Shown: positions 1 to 12,899 of the stretch, in pieces
Numbering within the stretch: position 1 is the stretch's first letter
Layout: the number at the start of each line of letters is the position of its first letter
Assembly: GCF_022539315.1 (NCBI RefSeq)
Contig: NC_066316.1
Location: forward strand, 62,105,994 to 62,169,993
Length of the DNA: 64,000 nt
DNA from: Serinus canaria
Taxonomy: Eukaryota; Chordata; Aves; Passeriformes; Fringillidae
Reading direction: 5' to 3'
Made by a program: the position numbers and the translations under genes
Notes under the pieces: model-generated
Told to the model about the DNA's origin: nothing
Databases searched by the model: none
The model's input: the letters and a program-made list of their open reading frames with translations, nothing else

Positions 1-984
1 AAGTAGCAGTGATAGCAATGGCAAACAGGTAATGATTAATAGCAACACAAATCTGGACACTGAAAGTATTAAGGTAGAGAATCAAACTTCTTTTCCTGCT
101 ATTTAAAGGCAGCAAACATGGATTTAAGCTGAACCAGGCTGACACTTAGCATTTGCAAAAAAAGTGACTTATGTACATGTATAATATGGGCTTACAAATC
201 TGTGCTTATGACTGTGGTTTTTTACCCATTCAGTTCATTAATCTAGGCAATGGAAAATATAATTCCACTTGTATCTAGATATTATGACTACCATAACAGG
301 AAAGCTATTAATATTTTCTGAGGGACAACATCATCAGATATCTCAACAGAATCAAAATAATATGAAACAATACACTACAATGTTGAAAAAAAATAACTTT
401 TTTTTTCATGAATACTTGAGAAAGTGTTAAGACACAGAGAGATTTATGATTTTATGGTATATGTTAACCTGATATTTTTCATTTCCAGTAGGTTTCCTAA
501 CTTGTGCTGTTCCACCATGTCACTGTGCTCCTTGTTCTGTCCTTCTCTGGCAAAACTATGTAGAGTTGAGGAACCCCAACTTTTATGGGATATTGCCTAA
601 CACAAGTTTGTGTGACTCTGCAATACTTCTAGGGCAGCATTTCATCACTAAATCTGATTAAACTATTGTAATCCCATTGTTGCAAAACCAGACATTGTCA
701 CAAGAAACAGAAATCCTATTAAACTGGTACTATTCACTCTCTATACGCTTTCTTCCTGAGAATTTTTATGCAAAATTACTCAGGTTTTGGTGATTGCATT
801 TTAATTTATTTAACTTCCTACTATAAATTAAGAAATATCTCATTAGTGAACTAAATTAAAAACCTCATAGTTATGAGAAGTATGAAGCCTAGTCATGAAA
901 AAAAATCAGAAGAAAGAAATTGTCTATAACTCATACTATTTTTATTCTAGTATATTTAATTAACTCACATTTTACTTATAAACC
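1..984. other. AT-rich noncoding DNA, no gene seen
   Basis: I see no supported gene or recognisable repeat here. The stretch is AT-rich with short A and T runs. One low-complexity fold-back lies at about 384-408, where an A8 run faces a T run across a 5-nt loop; it is expected in such sequence and probably means nothing. Confidence 0.6.
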
Positions 985-1655
985 TGTGCTGGTTGCCCAG
1001 GCAGTGGGGGACCTGCCCTATGTCAGACATGGCCAGTTTAAGTGGGCTCCCACTCACCCTTCCTAGGAAAAGGCTGAGCCCCCCAGACACGATGGCAGTG
1101 CCTTAGGGAAGGGCGTGTAGGGATGGGCAGTACACCACCCATGAGCAATTAATGAGGGGAAAAAGGTGTGAGAAACAGCTCTTTGAGGCCCAGGATGGAG
1201 GTGGGGAGGAGGAGGTGTTCCATGTGCCTGGACAGAGTTCCCTGCAGTCCCTGGAGAGGCCAGGCTGAAGCAGAAAAACAGCATAAGGTTGGAGACAGGA
1301 GAGAATTGTCATGGGCTTATCCTAACCCTCCTATTCCCCATCCCTATGCACCAGTCAGGGTGGGGAGGTAGAGGAGTTGGGAATGACAGAGTGAATTTGA
1401 GGCTGGGAAAAAAAGCCAGGCAGAGGGTAAAGTGTTTAGTTTTTCTCCAAATCAATTTTAATTTGCAATAAATTTAGATTTTTTTTTTCCAAATTGCATC
1501 TGTTTTCTCTTTGACAATAATTGGTGAGTGATCTCCTTGCCTTTATCCTGGCCGATGAGCTTTTTCATCTAATATTTTGTCCCAGTTCTGTTGAGGAAGG
1601 GGAGTGAGAACAACAGGGTGGGCACACAGCAGCTGGCCAAGGTCAGCCCACCACA
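985..1655 (+). mobile_element. Solo LTR of an avian ERVL-type endogenous retrovirus
   Basis: This is a long terminal repeat standing alone; no retroviral internal region flanks it on either side. The sequence begins with TG (TGTGCTGG) and ends with CA (CCCACCACA), as LTRs do. The 3' part has the layout I recall for a common avian ERVL-class LTR: an AATAAA signal at 1466-1471, a T-rich stretch, the block TGGTGAGTGATCTCC near 1524, the block GATGAGCTTTTTC near 1554, and a GGGGAGTGAGAAC block near 1600. Orientation is taken from the polyadenylation signal and from the parallel layout of the second LTR at 17.4 kb. It is less AT-rich than the flanks, and several open frames crossing it on both strands are not genes. 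No target-site duplication is visible (AAACC before, TGGCT after), so one end may be misplaced or eroded. The class assignment is from memory. Confidence 0.82.
1466..1471 (+). promoter_or_regulatory. LTR polyadenylation signal AATAAA
   Basis: A canonical AATAAA hexamer sits about 190 bases before the 3' end of the LTR, where the R/U5 region is expected. It supports sense orientation on the plus strand. Whether it is still used cannot be told from sequence. Confidence 0.55.
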
Positions 1656-2393
1656 TGGCTGTGACAAAACCATGACAAAAAATACTGCTCTTAATATCTA
1701 TGATTTTGACTAAAGGTATCTTAGGATTTTTATAATGGTTCACTATTTCTGCAGAAGTCCATAAAAACTGCAGCTGGTGGTTCAGCACCTCCCCAGCTCT
1801 CAATTTTCAAAAAATATTTGCTCAGAAATGGTTTAAACCAATTACACGTATACATAGCCCAACAGCTTGTATTAGAAAAAGTAATATCATTGATCAAAAT
1901 GTCTTTGAAAGATAATTTCTGTGGCTTTTCAAAATTTGAGCTGTTTTACCAACCTGCATGACAAACATGTTTTTGAAATCAGGAGCTATAGTGCTGCTGG
2001 AGCTACAGTGAATCTATTCTACCCTGACTTACCTGACTTACTCTATGAAGCCTTCAATTATTTTGGTTGAGCTTGCCTTGTCTTGCTGGCCTTTATAGAA
2101 AACAGAAGGCACAAAAGATAACTGAGGTTTCCCCATCTGTTTCCTTAATAAATGCCCTTTGCTACAAAGGACTGGTGTGCAGAAAAGAAAATAGGACTCA
2201 CTTATCAAACGATACACTCAGTGCCACCAGAGATCCAAGCTGTGTTTTGATAAGGATTTCCTGGTTGATGTGACAAATTTCTGCCTGGATCTCAGAGGTA
2301 TGTTAGGCATCTGGCAAAAACACTTTATCCAGATCATGAAAACAAATCACTTTTAATTAGTTAAGTCCTAAGCCCATCTCTTCCCACCCCCAG

Positions 2394-2426
2394 AAAAAAA
2401 CAAAACAAAACAAAGCAAAACAAAAA
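2394..2426 (+). repeat. A-rich simple repeat, AAAAC-like
   Basis: An A run is followed by about five imperfect CAAAA/CAAAG units. It is a low-complexity microsatellite with no nearby retroposon body that I can recognise. Confidence 0.8.
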
Positions 2427-5400
2427 TCTCCAACTTAAATAAAATACCTCTGGCTCTGACATTTGGAAACATGATGCCATGCTATTTCCTAAAGGCCCAC
2501 ATGACAAGACTAAATAACAGAAAAAAAAAAGACAAAATCAAAACCTGACTTGTATGTAAACATAAACCCTTCAATTTTTAATCAGAAAAATCCATAAGTG
2601 ATTACTCCAGTCGACGTTCACAAATTATTAGTCTGGTTTTGAATATATTTTTAAATGCAGCTGTATGAAATCAGGAAATGTTTTTAAATACACACAGCTA
2701 ACAGAATTTTTTTCCGGTCAGATATTTTATTACAGATAAATCCCTGTATCTTTAAACAAAAAGAAAGAAGAATCTGAATGCCCCCTTTATTTAAATTTCC
2801 CTTCTGTTACTAATTTCAACATACCAGATTTTTCCAATGTAATTGGCCAAAAGTGCTTTTTATGCCAATACTGTGATTGCAAAGCACTCTATCAAGGATG
2901 CTGCAGTCCCTGCACCTTGCATGGAGGACAGGTTCTGTTGGAATCTATCCTCTCTCCTGTATCTGGCTTTCTCCACAGTACCCTAAGTTACCACATAACA
3001 CCAGAGCTTCATCTTTTTTACCTCAGACAAAGGAAATACAGACAACGGGCTCTCAGGCATGCTGCAGCCATAGGTGCACCCGTTACAAAAATAATTTTAA
3101 AAAATATTCACAATCAAGTTGAAAGAATCAATTTATCCTACTTCACTCAGAATAACCCAATTGTTCAGGTGCCATGTGTATGATGTCTTTTTTGGCAGTG
3201 TGTGTTATAAGCCACTGCCAGAGGCAGAACTTTGAGATAAATCAATGACCATTCCCACATGCCAAACCAAGAAACTGTCAATAGGGTGAGGCATGCTCCA
3301 CTTTAAATGCCTGAAGCACCTTCCCTATGTCTTAGTAAGGAGTGGGGGTCTCTGACTGGATTAGTCTTGATAGCTTGGGAAGGAAGCAACACATTTCCCA
3401 GAGATCTATCACTCTGGAGAAAGCAGGAAGGAGAGAAAAGGGTTTATGGACTACAAAGCTCTTTGGCAAAAGGTCAAACAGTAGATGAGTATAATTCTTC
3501 AAGGAGAAAAGACAAGAAGACATTGAAAATGTTACTTTACAAAGCAAAAGAAAAAGCAAACTCACAAACTGATGAAAGAGCTGAGATAAAAGGAAATCTG
3601 TGGCACAACAATTAGACAATTTTGCGGGGCTTTTCTTGACAGACTGAAATTTCTGGGTTTGAAATAGTTCTTCTGGAAAAAGATTCCCCGAATGGGTTTT
3701 ATAGGTTTCTTTTCTGGATACAGATCACTCTAACAACTTGCAGAACTGCAAGAGTGAGGATAATTGTATTTGTAATTCTCATACAGTGGATATTATTGTC
3801 TCTGCTATCCCTGAAAATGGATCAAAAAATTACCCTAACATCTGAAATGGGAACAAAAAAAATCCTGTTCTCTTGCTCTTCTTGTGAAGACTAGAGATTT
3901 TGGGACTTTTTTCCCCTTTACTGAGAAAGAAAATACCTTACATTAAAAAAAGTGTTAATACCTTGGAGTGACACCCATGAAAACAGTTTGCAATTCTGAA
4001 TTCTTCCTGAGATCAACATGTACAAGACTGTGTTTTTCTTTGGTATGTCCTTTGTATTATGTAAAAAAGGCAACTCTTTAATAATCTTTTTTGAAATAAG
4101 TTCATTGTGTAATTATGCTTTACTGTCAATGAATCTTTGGTAAGCCCTCAGCCAAGCATTTCACAAACTGCCTTTCAATACATAAAATCAATCTCTCTTT
4201 TCTTCTTTTTTTTTTTTTAATTCATAGGGTTGAAAAAGGGTAACCAAAACATGCCCATCTCAGAGTTTTCTGAAGCAGGCTTAACTCACACCTTTAGCAA
4301 GCACAGAAGAATTATTGAAACATCCTTGAAACCATTGCTGCATTGACATTTACAGCACAGATTTCTTTGTGACACATTGCTACCTTGGTTTCAATATGAC
4401 TTCTCTGACCTGAAGAAAAAGGATTGATATATAGACATTAAACCTGACCAACTGTAGTGATGGGCAGACCATCTAAATCACTGTCCTTAAACCACCACTG
4501 TCACAATAGCCTTGATCCTTGTTCTGCCCTTTATGACCTCCTGATTGTCTAGCAATAAGTCCAGGTACTAATGTCAACCCAGAGTCTTCAATAGCACTCT
4601 GTATCCCCTTTCCCAGGGCTCCCAGCAATGACCTGAGTAAAAGACAAGATTATTCTGTGGTGGTTCTGAGTCATACTGGCACTGAAAGGTGCACTTGAAG
4701 GTACACTGAATGAGTATTGCTGAATTAGAGCCACCAAGCAGGCAGGAAGCAATACTTAGGAGATCAAGACAAGATATGCACCTGAAACAGAATTCAAAAT
4801 TTCATGTGCAATGTTAATTTGTATCCTTTAAAAGATGCTCTGTCATTTGAATGAGCTTGTTCTAAGCAATTGGGATTATTAAATTGCTCTTAGATTTCTT
4901 GCTTTGTGCTTTCCCTCCTCTCACCTCTCAGTAACATCAGAATACATTCCTGATTCTGTAAAAATTCTGTCTTAAACTTCATTTTACATCTACTCCAACA
5001 CAAAACCTGAGTAAAACCAAGCTTTGCTGAGGAGAATGGCAGCTTGGGCTATTTTGACCTATACTTAGTGATGTACACTTTTCAATAAAATATTCAGTCA
5101 AACATAACCAAAACAGCAAAAAGCATACTGATTTTAGAAAACCATACTGGATGGAATTTATTCTAGAACAGATGGCTGGAATAATGCCAGTGCCCTTAGT
5201 GAAGAACTCTTATGCTTATCGACCATTCTGACATCCAGAGATCCCTGCTGCTTAAAAACTGTACAAGAATGTAACACATAAAACAATGTCTCCATTTGCC
5301 AAACAACATGTGATGCAAATGACTTTCTAAAGAAAATAAAATAGAGCAGAGCAGCCTTAACATCAGGCTCAGGACATTGACCAATGTTTCCAGAGTTTTG

Positions 5401-7688
5401 AAGCACTTGTCACAGTACATCTTCACACAGTCATAAATATTTTTTTTTGTAAATTAAGAAGACTTTGCTTAATATTCCAAGGATTTCAGAACAATGACAT
5501 TGGTATTCTTTTACTGTGTTTACACAGTTGTTTGAAGACTGTAGGAGACAATGAAGCCTTCTCAAAACTGTGGGGTGGTCCTTGCATTGCTCTTTTACTT
5601 TCTCAGTGTGTAGAGAAAATAAAACCTTTGGATTTAGAAACGTTTGAGGAGTTACCAGGTAAAAATGTTTACGATGCCTCTTTGCTGCCTGTGCAGCAAA
5701 GGCTTGGTTATTTTGCCTAAACTCAAATGTGGTCCCCAAACCAAGTTCCAACAACTCCTTTTTCCAGCAGACTAATTCTGAAGGTGTAACCAGGTTGGCT
5801 TATCCTGATTATTCATCTGTGCATGCTCAAAATTGCCTCAAAAGGTATGGGAGATGACATTTCTTACCAAAGACCCCAGTTTGGCCTGGAATCCAGCAAC
5901 TAGACAGTATTTAAAGTCAATTAAAATTGAGCTAATGACCTGTTTAACAGCTTGATGGTTAAGCACAGCTCCAGAAAGCATCTGGCATTCATTCTAAGCT
6001 GCACACAGCCCCTGGTGCTCCCCAGAAGTGCATTACATGAAGCAGGACCATGTTAGAGTCAGGGGCAGAACCAAAACACCCACACTTAGGTTAGCTAAAG
6101 TATCCATACCAACACTGCAGGTCTTCAGTTGCCTGTTGAGTCTTCTGTCTTCAGTTCCTTTTCAAGAATTTTAGGTAGTCAGTCTGGCAGCTAGAGATGC
6201 TAGTCAGCTTTAGAGTCTACTGACACTTATAGTAAAAAACAGGGCAGGAATAATAAAATAACTAGATTTGGAGGCAGCCCTCACCTCAAGATGTAACAGC
6301 TCTGGATTAATCACTAATCCAGGAAATGGGGCATGTGATGATGAAGCAGAAAAGGTGGGAAGAACATGCTTGTATCCCAGCCACGTAAAGGATTTGATTT
6401 CTAACACAGAGCAGATAGGTAATGATATGGCTTCCATAAAAAGAATTAAGTTTTAGGTCCTCACTGACAGAGGGTGTGTCTTCATAACACAACTGTGTCT
6501 AATTTTCCTTGTTCACTCTCCCTTCATAAATCTAGTATTCTTGGCTTTTTGGTGTAAGGAAGACAGAAAAACATGAGAAAATATGAAGAGAAACAGGGAA
6601 GAAAAGTTTTGGAGTGAAGAAAACAAGAAAAAGGAGCTAAGGATAAAAAGCTTAAATTTATAATCCACAAAAAAGGAAAATCATTATTTCAGTCTATAAA
6701 TACATTCAAGCTAACAATATAAGAATATATGTGAACACAGGACGGAGGAGTAAGAGCCTCTTGTTATGAAAAAAATATAAAAGCAGAACAGAGGATAACT
6801 TCTTCCCAAAAACAAGAATACTATGAAAAAGAAATAGATTACATGAGGAAAACAGGCAGGACAAAAAAATCTGTACATGTTCAACAGCTATTCAAACCTT
6901 TCACTACTGAACGAGTAACAACAATATCAAATGGAAAAAAAGCGGCTTTCAAAGAATGACCATAATTAATAAATATTTATGTGATAAAAGAACTAAGACT
7001 GATTTGGTGCCAGAGTTTAGAATTTATAGAGTTATTCATAAAAAAAGAAAAAAAAAAGACTTAGAGTACCTTAAGCTTAGACATGCTGAATCAGATTAAA
7101 ATCCATATGGCAAAATAGAAATTATTATGATATTTCAATAGGGAACAGAGAAGTTTTAAATAAAAACCAAGACATGAAACATAAAAGAAAAATCCCCATA
7201 TCTCATAATAATTAAATCTATAAAAAGTTCTAAATACTCACATTTAAAAAATGAGGATCTATTGAAATCAATAAATTAACACACAATTATTATTGTTTAT
7301 TTTTTTCCTAAACTGATGTTAGAACATACTGATGGCAGAAAATTAATCTTATCTCTTAAACAGTACATGAATATGTACACATAGATAGACAGACAGTTAA
7401 ATACTGAAGAGAGCTTGATAAGAAACTTAATGTAGTATTACAAATGCAGATAAATTATTTATAATTTATTATTAGACTATACATTAGTAAAACAGAAAAA
7501 CTGCAGCCATGATAACATATGTGATTACACTGAACCTCAGTTGAGGATATGTTTTCTGATTGTCTTAATTGTGTAAGTCTAAACTTGGAACTGAGACACT
7601 GAGCAGCACGATTGTGTTTTGATTTACAAATTGCTCTTATTCTATTCCATTGGAGAAAAATGAATTTCAAAGGTAAAACAGTAAGAGA

Positions 7689-7720
7689 GTATTTCAGACA
7701 TACTTGGTATTTCAGACATA
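7689..7720. repeat. Short tandem duplication, 18-bp period
   Basis: The 14-mer GTATTTCAGACATA occurs at 7689-7702 and again at 7707-7720, separated by CTTG. This is a local duplication with no sign of function. Confidence 0.75.
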
Positions 7721-8408
7721 GTCTATAAGAACAAGTTCCACGTTCACGTACGATTTATCTTTTAAGCCCTAAAATGATAATTACATTTAAATTACTCTCC
7801 AATTCCATTGCATTAACATAATTGTGTGTCAACTAACAAGATGTACTTATTAAATGGAGAATTTCTGGCCAATTTACACATGTAATAACACGTTATTGTT
7901 AAATTTATTGTACACCTAACAATACTTTGCCTAGCAACTCGGTCTCACTGAAAATGGTGTCACTAAATAACAGCAGCTCTATTTCCTGTTGACCTCGACA
8001 AGCTCTTTAGTGCTCTGTAAAGAATGTAAAACTTTGCATTGTGCTACTGCACTTCTCTGAAGAAAAACATACTCTTTAAACACAAGTCTGGAGTAAGCAT
8101 TGTCTTAAAACTGCAACACTTTCTTCATCCTAGGAAGGAATATTGTCTTGGTAGCAGGCACAGTAAAAGAAAGAGTTAGTTTTACTTTCATTTTGTGCCA
8201 GATTAGTATATTATTAAAATTCTTTAAATTAAACTAGGCAATTTCAGTGGTTTGGTGCTGAATGCAGGAAACAAAATTTTCTTCTTACCCCTACTAGTAC
8301 TATCAAAAGTTCACAATTAGTTTATTTCCTCTTTCAAAATTTGTCCTTCAAAGTGAGAATTTAATCATCCTAGTGCAAACTGTTAATTTGGTTAATCTAT
8401 ACACTAAT

Positions 8409-8421
8409 ACACACACACACA
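8409..8421. repeat. Short (CA)n microsatellite
   Basis: About six AC dinucleotides are followed by an alternating TGTATATACATATA stretch. Confidence 0.8.
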
Positions 8422-9560
8422 TGTATATACATATAGAAGTCACAATTGTAAAAGTTTCAACCAAAGTCTTGGTGTAAATTTAGAATAAAATGTCTGATGC
8501 TAAGAAATAGTATCAGGTTACCATATACTTGCTTTTCCATCCCAGTGCAGAATTGCTCACAACAGCATGTATGTTTCTGAAAGCTAAAATGTGCATATGT
8601 AATGCTTGGCTTCTGTGAAACACTGTTAAATCTAAAAAGTCCTGTGAATGTTGAATGATCTGCTTGCAAGTTATCTCTTGCAAAACTCTGTCTTTACCTA
8701 AAAGACAATAAATCCAAAAGTCTAGAGTCCTGGTATATTTTATTGTTTAAATACTGATTTCTCTGTGACAACAAATGCACATATTTATGATGAGACAGTC
8801 TGGAAATTTTTCTGCTCTACCCCCAAAGCAACACTGACTCTGTACATTCAGAAAAGTCACAGAAGATGCCTTGATTTTATTTGCAAGTAAAGTTTACACG
8901 GAAAATTGAATGTACTCATTTTTCACACACAAGTTTGTCTATTTTTTGGGATTGTACCAAAGAAGGAAAATGCTTCCCTAGTTCTATATTTTTCTCAAAA
9001 ATTCTTGGATATATGCTACTAGTTTCCAGAAACTGCTAATTTCTTTGAGTCAAATATTCAATCAGAATGAATATTCAAGAGAATGTTCAACCAGAAAATT
9101 AAATCTCCCATTAACAATCAAAGGGTATGCACAATTTACGGGTGAGCAGTTGTTGTAATTAAAAGAAAAAAGTGAAATAGAAAGTGACTTAAATCTGAAA
9201 ATAGCTACTGAACATTTTCACGAGCTACTTTGCTAATCCATGCATTCAGAAGGGCAGCCACACTGTGTGTAGACCTGGAGATGCCATAGCAGAGAGAACA
9301 GCAGAAGGGCTGGCACTCCAAGAAGCACAGAGGGAAAAAATGCTTATTAAGGCTCATCCTTTCACTGTCAGTACGTTCCCTACAGTATTTTTCTTCAGCA
9401 GCACATTGTATCTGGTTTTAAGTGTCTCAAGATCTGAGGCTACCAGCTTTTTTCTAAAGAGCTACCTCTAAGTCAAAAGGAAGAAATTAATTTTATCCTT
9501 TTTGATATTGTATACCTGCACTCTTACAGTAATGTTATCAGTATGTTATCAGAAAATCAG

Positions 9561-9631
9561 TAATTTTTCTTTTCCATTATTGTTTTTAATGGTTTTACCA
9601 CATTAAAAACAGTAATGGAAAAGAAAAATTA
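9561..9631 (+). repeat. Near-perfect inverted repeat (31-bp arms, 9-nt loop)
   Basis: The left arm is 9561-9591 and the right arm 9601-9631, separated by GTTTTACCA. The arms are reverse complements at 30 of 31 positions. The one difference, T9580 facing G9612, would be a U-G wobble in RNA copied from the plus strand, so that RNA would pair along all 31 positions. The arms are AT-rich but not simple sequence; they contain TTTTCCATTA and its complement. The 71-nt length is in the range of animal precursor microRNAs. However, such precursors usually carry bulges, and this perfect pairing equally fits a recent fold-back mutation or a minimal palindromic DNA element. Directly upstream, TATGTTATCAG-like units are repeated at 9529-9552. 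Function is unknown. Confidence 0.9.
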
Positions 9632-12600
9632 AATGTCTTTCAGATACTTATACCATGTTTCCCTTTGGTTATGAAAGGAACATTGTAAGAATTTATGGCT
9701 CACTGACTTTAATATAGTGCTAGTTCAGGTAATTTATTTTGTGAAGTAAATATGTATAATTATTATTATCTTCAAAGCAGTTAGTTTCTGGCTTTTCTAT
9801 TTCTGATATAAAGCTTTAAACACAAACCTGTCATGGTTAGAAATCTATTATTTCCAGGTTGAAATAATTAACTGACAGTTTGTATTCAACTAATTCTCTT
9901 GGTAAAACTAATTTCTAACTTTGTAATTTTCTTCTGTCCTGTATTTATCTTTTTTGTGGGTTTAGAGAAAACAATCATGTATGCTTTTGGCTTGAGGTTT
10001 TCTCCAGTTTCTTGGTATCTTCTACTTTGTTGCCTTTTCCCCCATATTGATTCTTTTGGGATGCTTTCATTCATCGATTGCACTGCGAATTCATTTTTTC
10101 TTCAATTTAGTGTCCTCAATTTTATAAAGATTTTCAGAGGACGCCTTAATACTTCCTTACACAATGACATTATCACTTTTTAATTTTCAGAACCAACCCC
10201 TCAACTAAATTTGCTTTCTTCTCGTCTTAATGATTTTGAAGATTCAATCATCTAATACATCTAATTATTTCCCCCTTCACCTACTGAACATCTCCTACTG
10301 TAAAAACTTGTAAGAGACTCCAAATATATTACTATCCATTGCACTGATGAATTTAGTTCCATGTACCCATTTTTATTATTTAAGCCTTCAAGTTTTTAAA
10401 ATTATTTCTTTTCCCTATGGTAGTTTTATTTAAAATTGACCATACATACTGAAGACAAAACCAATGACATACTTTTACCTTTTAGACCGAGGTCATTAAG
10501 GAAAATACTAATTTAGAACACAACAAAAATGCTAAAAATCACCTGCAATAACCCCCTTCTCCTTCAGTGTATCTTATCTGTTTTAAAATCACACATGATT
10601 TTCTCCTCTTTAGTCATTTCCTTGTAAGACAATAAAATTCTTGTAGCAATCCTATTTTTATTTTACTCTTTGGCACTAAATCAAATATTTAACAGAAGTC
10701 CAAATAGGTGAGTTTTACTGCATGTCATTTGCCTGGAAAATTATTTATCAGAGAAAAATTGCAGTTAAAAACATGTCCTACTTTGTCCTATTTCTAATTG
10801 CCTTCGTACATTTCATTATAATTGCCATTGAAATTTATTGTAAAACTTTGCATGTGATAAGGGCCAGATGAATCCACTATCCCAAATCTCTGAATTCAAT
10901 GCAAAACCCTCACTAAATTTAAAGTGTAGGCTTTAGCATTGTTCTCTGAGTATATATCTGTTGGGAAAGGTTGACTAAGAATAGGTTCATTGAATAGATC
11001 CATGGTTTTAAACTGTTTTTTTTCAAAATTCTGAAATGAAGACTTTCTAATCTTCCCCATCTAGATCACATGGAATTTTTAAAGATTTTTTTCCTCTGTG
11101 AAACAGTAAGTCACATTTCCATGTCCTCATTTTCAGAATTTTTTCAATATTAAGGACCTTTGTCTTTATAGAAAGCTTTGATAAGATTTTAATTTAGAAT
11201 TTGAGGCAAAAAAGAACCATTTTACAATCTGTCTAATCCTAGAATAAAACCCCTTTTATTTTCTTTTTTATTCTTAATTTAACATGGATAACTATTGTTT
11301 GTTTTGATTACCTTTTGTATGCTGCAGCTTGGCTTGAATTTTGACAATTCTCACACTCTAAGTGTGTGCCAAGTTCTAATATGTAGCTTTCATACTCAAA
11401 AGTTTAAAAAAAAAGCTGTCTGCTTATGATCACTAAAAAAAAAAAAGTATAAAAAATGAGGAGTTCTTTATTTATCTGTCTATGAACTTAAACTATTCCT
11501 AATGAAATGTTTTCCCTTAAGTATTTTTTGCTTTCATGCTTAAGAAAATTCTAACTCTTCCTAATTTTTAAATTCTGGAACTGTTTGGTGCACCTAGTTT
11601 TACGAGAGAAGCTACATAATTATTCAGATTTCCTCTTCTAAAATTAAGTACCATGTATACATTCTGTACATAATCCAGGAAATTGATTCATTTTAGGAAC
11701 ACTCACATGCAGGGTTGTTTTAGAGCAACAGGTTTTATAGAATGACTGGTCAATGTAAGATATAAAGTACTCTTTTGTTGGTAAATTGATTATGTGGTGT
11801 AAAAATACACAAAACCTGCTATAATTTACAGCAGTTGTTCTTTAATTAGGCAACTTCAAATATCCCAAAGGAAATTTATTCCTGTAATAATAACAATATT
11901 GCACCCAACCTTTTACAACCTAACACTGGCAATCTGTAACAACTCTCAAATTAGACTCCTGAGTCCTTTCCACACTTCTGTCACATATCTTGACCTACAG
12001 ATATTCAATTTTTAATGATCACTGCCTTTATTAGCCCAGCACTTTGTAAATAGTCCTGCTTTAGTATGCTTGCATTTACATATTTTCTCACTAACTAGTT
12101 CTTCCTGTTTTTGAATGCCTTCTCTTTGCTAAATATGTTTTCATTTTCTGTCAATTTTAGTTATCTATGAATTTCACTTACGTGTCATCTACTTCCTTGA
12201 AATCATTAATTTGGAAGTTAAATCAGAGAGTGTCCTGCAAAGACCTAAGTATTTATTTACCTTTAACCTTGCAGATTCTCACTGCATGGTATCTTAGATA
12301 TTTTGTACCTTTTCACATGCATATATAGAAAGTATAGAAGTCTCTGGCATCTGAAGTTTCAATCACAGAATCCAGTGAGCTGCTGAGGGGCATCCATTGC
12401 ACTCCATCCCATTTGTCTTTTCCTTCACTATTGACTCAACTACAAACCTCAATTATTAAGACCATTTCTCTCATCAGCCACAAAGTCTGAATTCTGCCAC
12501 TGATTAGCTCATGATCCAAGCCTTCATTCAGTTATTATGTTTAAAAAAATCTGTTTCTCTCCTCCCTGGTTTGCTTTTCAGATTTTGGAAGATTTCCTTG

Positions 12601-12880
12601 TAAACATGGGCAGAACTACCTCATTATTCTCCTTCATGCCTTTTTATATTTTTTTTTCTTTTCCTTGAAGCCATCATAAAGTTAGATTGTTAACACACTA
12701 CCTATCATACTCATCATCTTTTTCCTCTTTCATCTATGATAGGGCAGTTTCCTGACATGAGATCAGACCTTTAAGGCACCAAGTGTCATTTTGTTTGGTA
12801 TTCACACATAGAAGTCTCAGCCATTATAGAGTTTTCTACAAAATATTAAAAGCAATAAACAAATAGACCTAGCAAAATAG

Positions 12881-12899
12881 ACACAAACACACACACACA
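12881..12899. repeat. Short (CA)n microsatellite
   Basis: An interrupted ACAC run of about nine dinucleotides in AT-rich sequence. Confidence 0.8.

Larger units (their letters stand above)
1656..9560. other. AT-rich noncoding DNA with minor simple repeats
   Basis: No gene can be supported. Short open frames (up to 107 codons, at 5431-5754 on the minus strand) overlap frames on the other strand and resemble no known family. Small features inside are an AAAAC-like run at 2394-2426, an 18-bp-period partial duplication at 7689-7720 (GTATTTCAGACATA twice) and a short CA run at 8409-8421. The 6.5-7.4 kb part is especially A-rich on the plus strand. Confidence 0.6.

Noticed and set aside
384..408. 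A8/T8 fold-back
   Set aside because: Homopolymer runs pair by chance in AT-rich DNA and do not mark an inverted duplication.
5431..5754. 107-codon minus-strand frame
   Set aside because: It overlaps an open frame on the plus strand, matches no family I know, and a frame of this length is expected by chance in 64 kb of AT-rich DNA.
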